Shown: positions 1 to 6,650, counted from the first letter of the stretch. The stretch is DNA of 7,785 bases from an uncultured Oscillospiraceae bacterium (GCA_944385195.1 CALWWH010000279.1:1-7785), one strand, 5' to 3'. Numbers and translations: made by a program. Notes: generated from the sequence alone by a model not told the origin.

Positions 1-2
1 CC

Positions 3-1061
3 GCCGGCTGGAGCGACGAGCAGATGCTCTCCTACATCCGCGAGCACAACATCGTGTGCCAGGTGTGCGGCAAGTGTGATTTCACCGACATCCGCAAGTT
101 CAACCTGATGTTCAAGACCTTCCAGGGGGTCAACGAGGATACTGCCGCGACCATCTATCTGCGTCCGGAGACCGCCCAGGGCATCTTTGTCAACTTCCCG
201 GCCATCCAGCGCACCACCCGCAAGAAGCTGCCCTTCGGCGTCTGCCAGGTGGGCAAGTCGTGCCGCAATGAGATTACCCCGGGCAACTTTATCTTCCGCA
301 TTCGCGAGTTTGAGCAGATGGAGCGGGAGTTTTTCTGCAAGCCCGGCACCGACCTGGAGTGGTTCGCCTATTGGCGCGAGTTCTGCCACCAGTGGCTGCT
401 GAGCCTGGGCATCGACGACAACTCCCTGCGCCTGCGCGACCACGAGCCCGAGGAGCTGGCTTTCTACTCCAAGGCGACCACCGACTTTGAGTTCCTGTTC
501 CCCTTCGGCTGGGGCGAGCTCTGGGGTGTTGCCGACCGGACCGATTACGACCTGACCCAGCACCAGGAGCACTCCGGCAAGGACATGACCTATTTCGACC
601 AGGAGACCAACGAGCACTATGTGCCGTACGTCATTGAGCCCAGCCTGGGCGCCGACCGCGTGACCCTGGCCTTCTTGTGCAATGCCTACGATGAGGAGAT
701 TGTGGACGAGGCCAAGAACGATGTCCGCACCGTCCTGCACCTGCATCCGGCCCTGGCCCCCATCAAGGCCGCCATCCTGCCGCTGTCCAAGAAGCTCAGC
801 GGGCCCGCCACCGAGATCTACCATGCGCTGCAAAAGGAGTTTTACGTCGACTTTGACGACGCCGGCTCCATCGGCAAACGCTATCGCCGCTACGATGAGA
901 TCGGCACGCCCTACTGCATTACTGTGGACTTCGCCACCGTGGGCGATGACAAGACCGAGGCTGACCACTGCGTCACCATCCGTGAGCGCGACAGCATGGA
1001 GCAGGTCCGTATCCCCATCAGTGAGCTAAAACCTTGGCTGGCAGAGCGGCTGGCCTTCTGA
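3..1061 (+). CDS. glyQS: Glycyl-tRNA synthetase (dimeric, class II), C-terminal part
   Basis: This enzyme charges tRNA-Gly with glycine using ATP, in the cytoplasm. The open frame runs in from the left edge with no start codon, so the first ATG at 24 is internal; about 350 residues of a family near 460 remain. Visible from left to right are a CxxC pair (CQVCG) of the zinc-ribbon-like insertion, the conserved block around KFNLMFKTFQG, the LRPETAQGIF glycine/ATP pocket, motif 2 with the RNE triad (nt 264-272), FGWGELWG, RTDYDLTQH, and motif 3 (GADRV, Asp-Arg at nt 654-659). The C-terminal HGTP anticodon-binding domain starts near nt 727 (LHLHPALAP) and ends with a TMEQVRIPI-like block. This is the single-chain alpha2 enzyme, not the alpha2beta2 GlyQ/GlyS form. 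The usual GKSFRNE reads GKSCRNE here, a small substitution next to motif 2. The next gene starts 21 bases downstream with no terminator between. Confidence 0.96.
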   Translation, partial: AGWSDEQMLSYIREHNIVCQVCGKCDFTDIRKFNLMFKTFQGVNEDTAATIYLRPETAQGIFVNFPAIQRTTRKKLPFGVCQVGKSCRNEITPGNFIFRIREFEQMEREFFCKPGTDLEWFAYWREFCHQWLLSLGIDDNSLRLRDHEPEELAFYSKATTDFEFLFPFGWGELWGVADRTDYDLTQHQEHSGKDMTYFDQETNEHYVPYVIEPSLGADRVTLAFLCNAYDEEIVDEAKNDVRTVLHLHPALAPIKAAILPLSKKLSGPATEIYHALQKEFYVDFDDAGSIGKRYRRYDEIGTPYCITVDFATVGDDKTEADHCVTIRERDSMEQVRIPISELKPWLAERLAF

Positions 1062-1068
1062 GTTGATC

Positions 1069-1075
1069 AAAGGAG
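1069..1075 (+). promoter_or_regulatory. Ribosome binding site of the LTA synthase-like gene
   Basis: AAAGGAG lies 7 bases before the ATG at 1083 and fixes that start. It sits almost entirely in the loop of a weak 5-bp inverted repeat, TGATC (1064-1068) and GATCA (1075-1079). The core is therefore exposed even if the hairpin forms. The 21-base gap after glyQS holds nothing else, which supports co-transcription. Confidence 0.8.
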
Positions 1076-1082
1076 ATCATAA

Positions 1083-3407
1083 ATGACGTTTTTCAAGACG
1101 CTCCGCGACTGCTTCCTCTTTCAGAGGAGCAGCGCGGAGATTCCGCATTCCCGTAAAATCATATACCAGGTCTATCACTGGGGCATGGTGGTTCTGATGG
1201 GCGTTGTCCTGGGCATCCTTGCCCTGCTGCTGGCCTGCTGCAACCGCGGCTACGAGGTCTTCTACGGCTACTTCCGTTCGCCGATGATCCTCCTGCTGAA
1301 CCTGCTGCCGCCGGTCTTCCTCATGGTTGGACTTTACGCCGCCACCGGACGGGCGTGGATTGCCTGGCTGGTGACCTCTTTCCTGATGCTGGTCTTTCCG
1401 GTGGCCAACCTCTATGTTGTCAGCTTCCGGGATGACCCCGTTACCATCGCAGAGGTTCTGCTGGCGCGCGAGGGCTTGACCATCGCTGCAAACTATACCA
1501 TCGAGCTGGAGGCGAGAGTCTGGGCGGCGATTATCGCCATCCCCGCAGGGACGGTGCTGCTGTTCTTCGCCGTGCGGGGCCGCAACAGCTGGAAGCCCCG
1601 GGTCATCATTCTCGCAGCGCTGCTACTGAGCCTGGTTCCGCTGGCGTTTGTCTACACCAGCAAGACCATCTATGACGAGTACACCTGGAACTATGAGCAT
1701 CTGACCGAGAAGCGTGCCACCGAGCGCTTCATCGGCAAGGGCTATTGGTATCCCTTCTTCTACGCCATGGGGGAGCTGCTTATCCCAGAACAGGGCCCGT
1801 CGAGCTCTGCTACGGTGGAGATCACCGACACCGGCGAACAGACCGTCACCGTCCAGCCTGAAACGGCGGAATCTGTCCCCACCGAGACTTTCCTGCCCGG
1901 CAGCATCGATGAGGATCGGAAAGTCGATGTGATCATGATCATGATGGAGGCCTTTTCCGATCTGACGGACCTGGGCATTGAGGGCATCCACGAGGATGTC
2001 TATGCCGACTGGCACGCGTTTGAGGCCGAGAGCTACCACGGGGATCTGGTGAACAACATCTTCGCCGCCGGTACGGTCAACACCGAGCGCTGCGTCCTCA
2101 CCGGGGACTTCTGGGTTCCCGACGAGGGATACACCGCCGACGCCGGCAGCTATGTCCGCTACCTGGCGGATCAGGGCTATACCGTCAGCGGCAGCCATCC
2201 GATCTACGGCTGGTTCTACGACCGGCGGACTATCAACCAATATTTGGGGTTCCAGGATTACCGCTTCTGGGAGGAGCGCTATCAGTTCATGGTGCAGGAC
2301 ATCGCAGAGTTTCTCTACCGGGATGATTTGTTCCTGAACGATGTCTATGAGCTCTACCTGGCCGGTACCAACCGCCAGCATGGCCTGGACGAGATGGGAA
2401 ATGAGATCCTGGTGCCCTATTTCCCGGAAAAGACCGAGGAACAGAAGGCCGCGGAGCTTCAGGAGTACCTGGCATCCCTGGTTGAGACGGAGATCAAGCA
2501 GGAAGCGCCTGCGGAGGGACAGGAATCTGAGCAGACGCCGGAGCACCCGACTCCGGAGGAAAACGGCATTCTCAACCCCGCCACGGTGGAGGCCGACGGG
2601 GAGGCAGAGGCTGTGTATACCGAGCCGGTGCCGCTGTACTATCCCTACGAGCGGACACCATACTTTGGCTTCCACGTCACCTACCAGGGCCACGCCACCT
2701 ACGGCGACGACTATCTGGGCTGGGGCGGCCGGGAGTACTATAGCCGCGACGTCGCCGCGCCGGAGCAGCCCACCGCGGAGGAGATCTCCGGCTCTGCGGA
2801 TATCATGGACTACGTTGAGGCCTGGGACCAGTACGCCAACCGGCCGGTGGTCAGCGACCAGTCCTATTATATCCTCAATAACTATCTGGGCTCTGTGGCA
2901 GACACCATTCAGGAGCTCATCAAGCTCCGGGACAAGCTCAATAGCCAGGACGAGCCTGTGGTCCTGGTGCTCTTCGGCGACCATAAGCCCTGGCTGGGCG
3001 ACGGCAACAGCGTCTACAAGGAGCTGGGCATCAATCTGGACACAGACACCGAAGAGGGCTTTTACAACTACTACACCACGCCCTATCTTATCTGGGCCAA
3101 CGACGCAGCCAAGGAGAAGCTGGGGAACGATTTTGTCGGTGAGGGACCGGATATCAGCCCGGCCTACCTGATGAATGAGCTCTTTGCGCTCTGCGGCTGG
3201 GATGGCCCGGCCTATATGGACCTGATGGAGGCCCTGCGCTCTACCCTGCCTGTGGTCAACACCGACGGCTACTATGTCACCGCCGACGGCTTTACCGATG
3301 AGCTGACCGAGGAGCAGCAGCGCGCCCTGAACAACGTCCGCCAGATGGCGGATTACCGCCGCACGCACGTAGGGGACATCAAGATCGTGACGGAGGAACT
3401 GCCATGA
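1083..3407 (+). CDS. LTA synthase family membrane protein (sulfatase fold)
   Basis: This 774-residue protein has the architecture of LtaS, which polymerises glycerol phosphate from phosphatidylglycerol on the outer face of the membrane. Five hydrophobic segments are visible near residues 33-53, 68-87, 91-113, 147-164 and 172-192, followed by an extracytoplasmic sulfatase-fold domain. Metal and catalytic motifs are VIMIMMEAFSDL (Glu289 as ligand), GTVNTE (Thr331 as likely nucleophile), SHPIYGWFYDRR, FHVTYQGHATY (His537) and LFGDHKPWLG (Asp633, His634). An acidic, Pro/Glu-rich, probably disordered stretch lies at about 467-515 inside the catalytic domain; LtaS itself is about 650 residues, so the extra length is mainly here and at the C-terminus. 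The start follows AAAGGAG by 7 bases. The stop overlaps the rsmG start as ATGA. The exact polymer (lipoteichoic acid or another phosphoglycerol decoration) is inferred only at family level, so no ltaS symbol is given. Confidence 0.9.
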   Translation: MTFFKTLRDCFLFQRSSAEIPHSRKIIYQVYHWGMVVLMGVVLGILALLLACCNRGYEVFYGYFRSPMILLLNLLPPVFLMVGLYAATGRAWIAWLVTSFLMLVFPVANLYVVSFRDDPVTIAEVLLAREGLTIAANYTIELEARVWAAIIAIPAGTVLLFFAVRGRNSWKPRVIILAALLLSLVPLAFVYTSKTIYDEYTWNYEHLTEKRATERFIGKGYWYPFFYAMGELLIPEQGPSSSATVEITDTGEQTVTVQPETAESVPTETFLPGSIDEDRKVDVIMIMMEAFSDLTDLGIEGIHEDVYADWHAFEAESYHGDLVNNIFAAGTVNTERCVLTGDFWVPDEGYTADAGSYVRYLADQGYTVSGSHPIYGWFYDRRTINQYLGFQDYRFWEERYQFMVQDIAEFLYRDDLFLNDVYELYLAGTNRQHGLDEMGNEILVPYFPEKTEEQKAAELQEYLASLVETEIKQEAPAEGQESEQTPEHPTPEENGILNPATVEADGEAEAVYTEPVPLYYPYERTPYFGFHVTYQGHATYGDDYLGWGGREYYSRDVAAPEQPTAEEISGSADIMDYVEAWDQYANRPVVSDQSYYILNNYLGSVADTIQELIKLRDKLNSQDEPVVLVLFGDHKPWLGDGNSVYKELGINLDTDTEEGFYNYYTTPYLIWANDAAKEKLGNDFVGEGPDISPAYLMNELFALCGWDGPAYMDLMEALRSTLPVVNTDGYYVTADGFTDELTEEQQRALNNVRQMADYRRTHVGDIKIVTEELP
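3392..3397 (+). promoter_or_regulatory. Ribosome binding site of rsmG inside the upstream gene
   Basis: GGAGGA lies 6 bases before the ATG at 3404, within the last codons of the LTA synthase-like gene. Together with the ATGA stop/start overlap it indicates translational coupling of the two genes and selects 3404 as the rsmG start. Confidence 0.75.
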
Positions 3408-4107
3408 CAGAGCGCCATCGCATGGAATCGGCCCTGCGGGAGGGCCTGCCGGGCCTCGGCCTGAGGCTCAGCCAAGCGCAGATCCAAAGCCTTCTGGACT
3501 TTGGCGCGGCAGTGCTCGCCCAAAACCAGGTGATGAATCTGACCGCCGTCAAGGAGCCGGAGGCCTTTGCCCGGCTGCACCTGCTGGACTCTCTGAGCCT
3601 GCTGACGGCGGCGGATCTGGAGGGCAAGTCCGTCCTGGATGTGGGCACTGGCGCAGGCTTCCCCGGGGTGCCGCTGAAGATCGCCTGCCCGAGCATCAAG
3701 CTGACCCTTTTGGACAGCACCGAGAAAAAATCCGCTGGCTGAGCCGGACGCTACCGACCCTCGGCATTGAGGCACAGGCCGTCTGCGCCAGGGCGGAGGC
3801 ATATGAGCCCCGGTTCGACGTGGTCACCTCCCGGGCCGTGGCGCGGCTGAATCTGCTGTGCGAGCTATGCCAGCCCCGGGTCAATCCCGGCGGCTGGTTC
3901 TGCGCCCTCAAGGGTCCGGACGGCGAGCTCGAGGCCAGCCAGGCCAGCGGCGCCATCAAGAAGTTGGGCGGGACCCTGCGTAAGATCACGCCGCTCACCC
4001 TCCCGGGCGGGGAGCGGAGAGTCATCCTCTCTATCGAGCAGACCTCCCCCTGTCCGTCGGGCTACCCCCGCAGCTGGGGTCAGATGAAAAAGCGTCCGTT
4101 GAATTGA
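3404..4107 (+). CDS. rsmG: 16S rRNA (guanine527-N7)-methyltransferase RsmG, frameshifted
   Basis: RsmG (GidB) uses S-adenosylmethionine to methylate N7 of G527 in 16S rRNA of the small subunit. Reading from 3404 gives the family N-terminus: NQVMNLTAV, HLLDSLSLL, and the SAM-binding loop VLDVGTGAGFPGVPLKI at residues 77-93. The frame reaches a stop at 3740-3742 just after LLDSTEKK. The missing half continues at once in the -1 frame from a run of six A (3725-3730): KIRWLSRTL, then FDVVTSRAVARL, the PGGWFCALKG block, LGG, and the family ending YPRSWGQMKKRPLN, stopping at 4107. With one A added the product is about 234 residues, normal for RsmG. Both halves keep conserved motifs with no other damage, so a sequencing or assembly error, or a very recent mutation, fits better than an old pseudogene. 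Loss of rsmG is known in other bacteria to give low-level streptomycin resistance, so a real mutation is possible. Confidence 0.9.
3725..3730 (+). other. Frameshift site in rsmG (run of six A)
   Basis: The codons GAG AAA AAA TCC run into a stop at 3740. With seven A the reading becomes GAG AAA AAA ATC CGC TGG CTG AGC, which joins the two halves of RsmG exactly at the expected place (DSxEKKIRxL). This is therefore a one-base deficit in a homopolymer. The site is not a good -1 ribosomal slippery heptamer, because the base before the A run is G. Confidence 0.85.
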
Positions 4108-4153
4108 CTCATTCGTTACGCGAAAGTTTGGCGAATTTTCCCGCTTTACGCCA

Positions 4154-4182
4154 TTGAGTTTTACGCTTTACTGTGGTAAAAT
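4154..4182 (+). promoter_or_regulatory. Sigma-A type promoter of the COG4099-like hydrolase gene
   Basis: TTGAGT (4154-4159) and TAAAAT (4177-4182) are separated by 17 bases, close to the TTGACA/TATAAT consensus. Transcription would begin near 4189, about 35 bases before the ATG at 4224. The stretch is clearly more AT-rich than the genes around it. TTTTAC (4159-4164) and GTAAAA (4176-4181) form an inverted repeat over the spacer, and TTTACGC occurs at 4145-4151 and 4160-4166. These are possible operator elements. No convincing terminator is seen after rsmG in 4108-4150, only a 4-bp TTCG/CGAA hairpin. Confidence 0.6.
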
Positions 4183-4208
4183 TGTGTATACAAGTGATAT
4201 TACATTTA

Positions 4209-4214
4209 GAAAGG
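4209..4214 (+). promoter_or_regulatory. Ribosome binding site selecting the ATG at 4224
   Basis: GAAAGG lies 9 bases before ATG 4224. An in-frame GTG at 4173 would add 17 residues, but it lies inside the promoter, upstream of the expected transcript start, and has no ribosome binding site. The ATG at 4224 is therefore preferred. Confidence 0.7.
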
Positions 4215-4223
4215 CGTGGAATC

Positions 4224-5051
4224 ATGGCAGACAATCGCACACCCCCCCAGCTTCCTGAAGAAGTATTGGCTCGTTTGAAAGCGGAGAAAGAGGCGCGTGA
4301 GGCAGTTTTGCCGCGCTTCCAGGCCCTTGAAACGACCCATGAGGGCTATACAATGCCCTATCGGCTCTATGTCCCCGAGGGTATGGACCCTGGCAAGAAG
4401 TACCCCATCGTCCTATTTTTGCACGGCTTGGGCGAGTGTGGTACCGATAATGTCAGTCATGTTGTCAATAATGAGGGCGCGGTCATTTGGGTTTGTGATC
4501 ACCTCAACGGCGGCGAGCCTCGCTTTGTCCTGGCCCCGCAGCTGCCCGATCCCAATGAGGCAGAGCCCGTCCCCGGCCAGCCCAACGTCCGCTGGACCCT
4601 GGCGGCGCAGAAGGCCATCCTGGCCCTGCTCGATGAGCTGCTGGCGCGGTACCCCATCGACGAGAAGCGCCAGTACGTCACTGGCCTGTCCCTGGGCGGC
4701 TACGGCGCCTGGATGCTGCAAACCCTGTCTCAAGGCCGCTTTGCAGCGGTGGTCAGCTGCTGCCCCGCCTGCCTGGCAGAGGGCGGCATCTACAAAAAGG
4801 GCATTGATGACTGCGCGATGGTCCTGGACGACACGCCCCTGTGGATGTTCCACGCGGCGGATGATGCCACAGTGCCTGTGGAAATCAGCCGCTTGATGAA
4901 GCAGGATTTGGAGATCAATACCCGCGTCTGCGGACGGGATTTCTTTTACACGGAGTACCCCGCGGAGCTGCACTACAACCACTTCTGCTGGGGTGCGGCC
5001 TACGCCAATGAAGAGATGCGTCAGTGGATGTTCCGGCAGAAAAAGGCATAA
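4224..5051 (+). CDS. Alpha/beta hydrolase, predicted peptidase/esterase (COG4099-like)
   Basis: This 275-residue serine hydrolase of the PHB-depolymerase/prolyl-oligopeptidase-like group should cleave an ester, or less likely a peptide bond; the substrate is not readable from sequence. After a charged helical N-terminus (about residues 8-32) come the family signatures MPYRLYVPEG, YPIVLFLHGLGECGTDN (oxyanion-hole strand and loop), FVLAPQLP and a Trp-containing linker. The nucleophile elbow is GLSLGGYG with Ser156. The acid is probably Asp214 in HAADDATVP, and the base His253 in HYNHFCW. The triad is thus complete and in the right order. No signal peptide or membrane segment is seen, so a cytoplasmic location is expected, whereas some relatives are secreted. 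It has its own promoter and is followed by a GC hairpin, so it appears monocistronic. Cinnamoyl/feruloyl or acetyl-sugar esterase activity is possible for this group but not shown here. Confidence 0.85.
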   Translation: MADNRTPPQLPEEVLARLKAEKEAREAVLPRFQALETTHEGYTMPYRLYVPEGMDPGKKYPIVLFLHGLGECGTDNVSHVVNNEGAVIWVCDHLNGGEPRFVLAPQLPDPNEAEPVPGQPNVRWTLAAQKAILALLDELLARYPIDEKRQYVTGLSLGGYGAWMLQTLSQGRFAAVVSCCPACLAEGGIYKKGIDDCAMVLDDTPLWMFHAADDATVPVEISRLMKQDLEINTRVCGRDFFYTEYPAELHYNHFCWGAAYANEEMRQWMFRQKKA

Positions 5052-5056
5052 CCGCA

Positions 5057-5084
5057 GCGCCCCCGGCCCTTTGGCCGGGGGCGC
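5057..5084 (+). terminator. Perfect 12-bp GC hairpin after the hydrolase gene
   Basis: GCGCCCCCGGCC (5057-5068) pairs perfectly with GGCCGGGGGCGC (5073-5084) around a CTTT loop. It begins five bases after the stop at 5051. There is no T tract after it (GCGTATATGGG follows), so it is not a classical intrinsic terminator. It may still end or slow transcription, or protect the 3' end of the mRNA. Confidence 0.6.
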
Positions 5085-5138
5085 GCGTATATGGGACCTC
5101 AGTCCAATGGCGGGGCTGCAGTTTCGTACCCGCGTCCA

Positions 5139-5167
5139 AAGACAGGCAGGGAGTTTTGTGCTATACT
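5139..5167 (+). promoter_or_regulatory. Extended -10 promoter of the carboxylesterase gene
   Basis: TATACT (5162-5167) is preceded by TGC (5159-5161), an extended -10 element. AAGACA (5139-5144) lies 17 bases upstream as a moderate -35. Transcription would begin near 5174, some 25 bases before the ATG at 5199. Confidence 0.6.
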
Positions 5168-5184
5168 ATCCTCAAAAGAACTGC

Positions 5185-5190
5185 GAAAGG
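5185..5190 (+). promoter_or_regulatory. Ribosome binding site selecting the ATG at 5199
   Basis: GAAAGG lies 8 bases before ATG 5199; a second in-frame ATG follows directly at 5202. The frame is open further upstream to an ATG at 5091, but that would overlap the promoter and translate non-family sequence, so 5199 is used. Confidence 0.7.
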
Positions 5191-5198
5191 TGGACGTT

Positions 5199-6602
5199 AT
5201 GATGCAAGTGCAAACAAAGTACGGAATGTTGCAGAGCGTGCAGTCCCAGGGCGGCTACGCACTCTTTAAAGGGGTACCCTATGCCGCGCCTCCTGTTGGG
5301 GAGCTGCGCTGGAGGCCCTCCATCGACCCACAGCCCTGGCAGGGCGTGCGGGTGTGCGACACCTGGGGCGCCGCCTGTCCGCAAGAACTCTCCCACGGAG
5401 ATCCCAATAGCGCCTACGGCAAGGAGTTCTACTCTGGTCCGGACTATCCCCCGCTGATGGATGAGGACTGCCTTTACTTAAACATCTGGACCCCCGCCAA
5501 GACCGGGGAGGAGAAGCTGCCGGTGATGATGTGGATGCACGGCGGCGGCGTCCAGTCCGGCTACAGCCACGAGATCGAATTCGACGGCGACGCCTTTTGC
5601 CGCCGGGGCGTCATCCTCGTCACCATCAATTATCGCCTGAACATCCTGGGCTACTTTGCCCATCCGGAGCTGAGCGCCGAGAGCCCCCACGGCGCCAGCG
5701 GGAACTACGGCCTCCATGACCAGCTGCAAGCGCTGCGCTGGATTCACGACTGCATTGCGGCCTTTGGCGGCGACCCGGACAACGTGACCATCTTCGGCCA
5801 GAGCGGCGGCGGCCGCTCCACCCAGGCCCTGGCCTGCTCTCCGCTGGCAAAGGGCCTTGTCAAGCACGCCATTGTCCAGTCCGCCGGCGGCGTCACCACC
5901 GCCTTTGGCCGGATGCCGCGGGAGCAGATGGAGCAGCGCGGGTTGGAGTTTATGCGCTTTGCCGGCTGTGAGAACCTCGCTGCGCTCCGTGCGATCCCTG
6001 CGGCGGAGCTGGTGCAGAAATTGCACGACTTTGGCGCATCTGCCCAGAGCATGGAGCAGCGCATGGCCCGGGGCTTTAACATCAGCACCGACGGCTATGC
6101 CCTGCCCCTGTCCATGGAGGACACCCTCCTGGAGGGCAGACAGCTGGATCTGGACTACATGCTCGGCACCGTTACCCTGGACGACCGCATGAGTTCCATG
6201 ATGGCCTCCCACCGCGGCTGGGCCACGCTCCAGGCCAGGGCTGGCCTCAAGGCGCCCTATCTGTATCGCTTCACCCGTCAGCTGCCGGAGGATGACCCCG
6301 CCGATGAGCGCCCGCTGAAGGGGGCGTTCCACTCCTCCGAGCTGTGGTACACCTTCGGCACCCTGGGCCGCTGCTGGCGTCCCATGACGCAGGCCGACTA
6401 CGCCCTGAGCGAGGTTATGACCGACGCCTGGGCCAATTTTGCCAAGACCGGCGACCCCAACGGCGGTAAGGTCCCCGCCTGGACGCCCTACACCCCGGAT
6501 AATAAGCTCCTGATGCGCTTTGATATCGAGGGCATGGGCATGACGGATTTTGACCCCGACGGCTGCGTGCAGGCGGCGGAAGACGCGCTGCTGCGGGGCT
6601 GA
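5199..6602 (+). CDS. Type-B carboxylesterase family protein
   Basis: This 467-residue member of the type-B carboxylesterase/cholinesterase family (like bacterial p-nitrobenzyl esterase PnbA, usually near 490 residues) hydrolyses carboxylic esters; the natural substrate is unknown. Family marks in order are FKGVPYAAPPVGELRWRP at the N-terminus, EDCLYLNIWTP, the oxyanion-hole HGGG at residues 114-117, NYRLNILGYF, SGNYGLHDQLQALRWI and AAFGGDPDNVTIFGQSGGG with nucleophile Ser202. The catalytic acid is probably Asp328 or Asp329 (GTVTLDD) where many relatives have Glu, and the base is His378 in FHSSELWY. The elbow reads GQSGGG instead of the commoner GESAGG, as in a recognised bacterial subfamily. 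No signal peptide is visible, so it is likely cytoplasmic. It lies 147 bases after another alpha/beta hydrolase but has its own promoter, and it ends at a strong terminator. The two hydrolases are not similar beyond the shared fold. Confidence 0.92.
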   Translation: MMQVQTKYGMLQSVQSQGGYALFKGVPYAAPPVGELRWRPSIDPQPWQGVRVCDTWGAACPQELSHGDPNSAYGKEFYSGPDYPPLMDEDCLYLNIWTPAKTGEEKLPVMMWMHGGGVQSGYSHEIEFDGDAFCRRGVILVTINYRLNILGYFAHPELSAESPHGASGNYGLHDQLQALRWIHDCIAAFGGDPDNVTIFGQSGGGRSTQALACSPLAKGLVKHAIVQSAGGVTTAFGRMPREQMEQRGLEFMRFAGCENLAALRAIPAAELVQKLHDFGASAQSMEQRMARGFNISTDGYALPLSMEDTLLEGRQLDLDYMLGTVTLDDRMSSMMASHRGWATLQARAGLKAPYLYRFTRQLPEDDPADERPLKGAFHSSELWYTFGTLGRCWRPMTQADYALSEVMTDAWANFAKTGDPNGGKVPAWTPYTPDNKLLMRFDIEGMGMTDFDPDGCVQAAEDALLRG

Positions 6603-6623
6603 GACCAAAAAAGAGAGCAAAAA

Positions 6624-6647
6624 AGAGACGGCCCCCGGGCCGTCTCT
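6624..6647. terminator. Bidirectional rho-independent terminator
   Basis: AGAGACGGCCC (6624-6634) pairs perfectly with GGGCCGTCTCT (6637-6647). On the + strand GTTTTAT follows. On the - strand the hairpin is followed by the complement of the A runs at 6617-6624 and 6607-6612, giving two T tracts. It serves the convergent carboxylesterase (stop at 6602) and M56 gene (stop at 6651-6653) from both sides. Confidence 0.9.
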
Positions 6648-6650
6648 GTT

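Noticed and set aside
1926..1945. Tandem GATCAT repeats as a DNA-binding or methylation cluster
   Set aside because: They lie within the codons for the conserved VIMIMMEAF metal-binding strand, so the protein sequence explains them.
1623..3368. A 581-codon open frame on the - strand opposite the LtaS-like gene
   Set aside because: The translation is rich in Val, Gly, Leu, Arg and His with no domain signature. It is the mirror of a GC-rich coding frame, and the + strand protein has clear family motifs throughout.
3722..3731. Programmed -1 ribosomal frameshift in rsmG
   Set aside because: The heptamer is G AAA AAA, so re-pairing in the -1 frame is poor at the first position. No pseudoknot or strong hairpin is evident just downstream, and RsmG is not known to use programmed frameshifting. 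An indel error or mutation is simpler.
4104..4132. TTGACT overlapping the rsmG stop as a -35 box
   Set aside because: No -10-like hexamer occurs at a 16-18 base distance; the pair at 4154/4177 is far better.
4173..4223. Upstream GTG start for the COG4099-like hydrolase
   Set aside because: It lies inside the promoter, has no ribosome binding site, and the added residues do not resemble a signal peptide.
5478..6620. A 380-codon open frame on the - strand opposite the carboxylesterase
   Set aside because: It has low-complexity Gly/Ala/Val/His composition and no recognisable motif. It runs into the shared terminator and overlaps a well supported gene.
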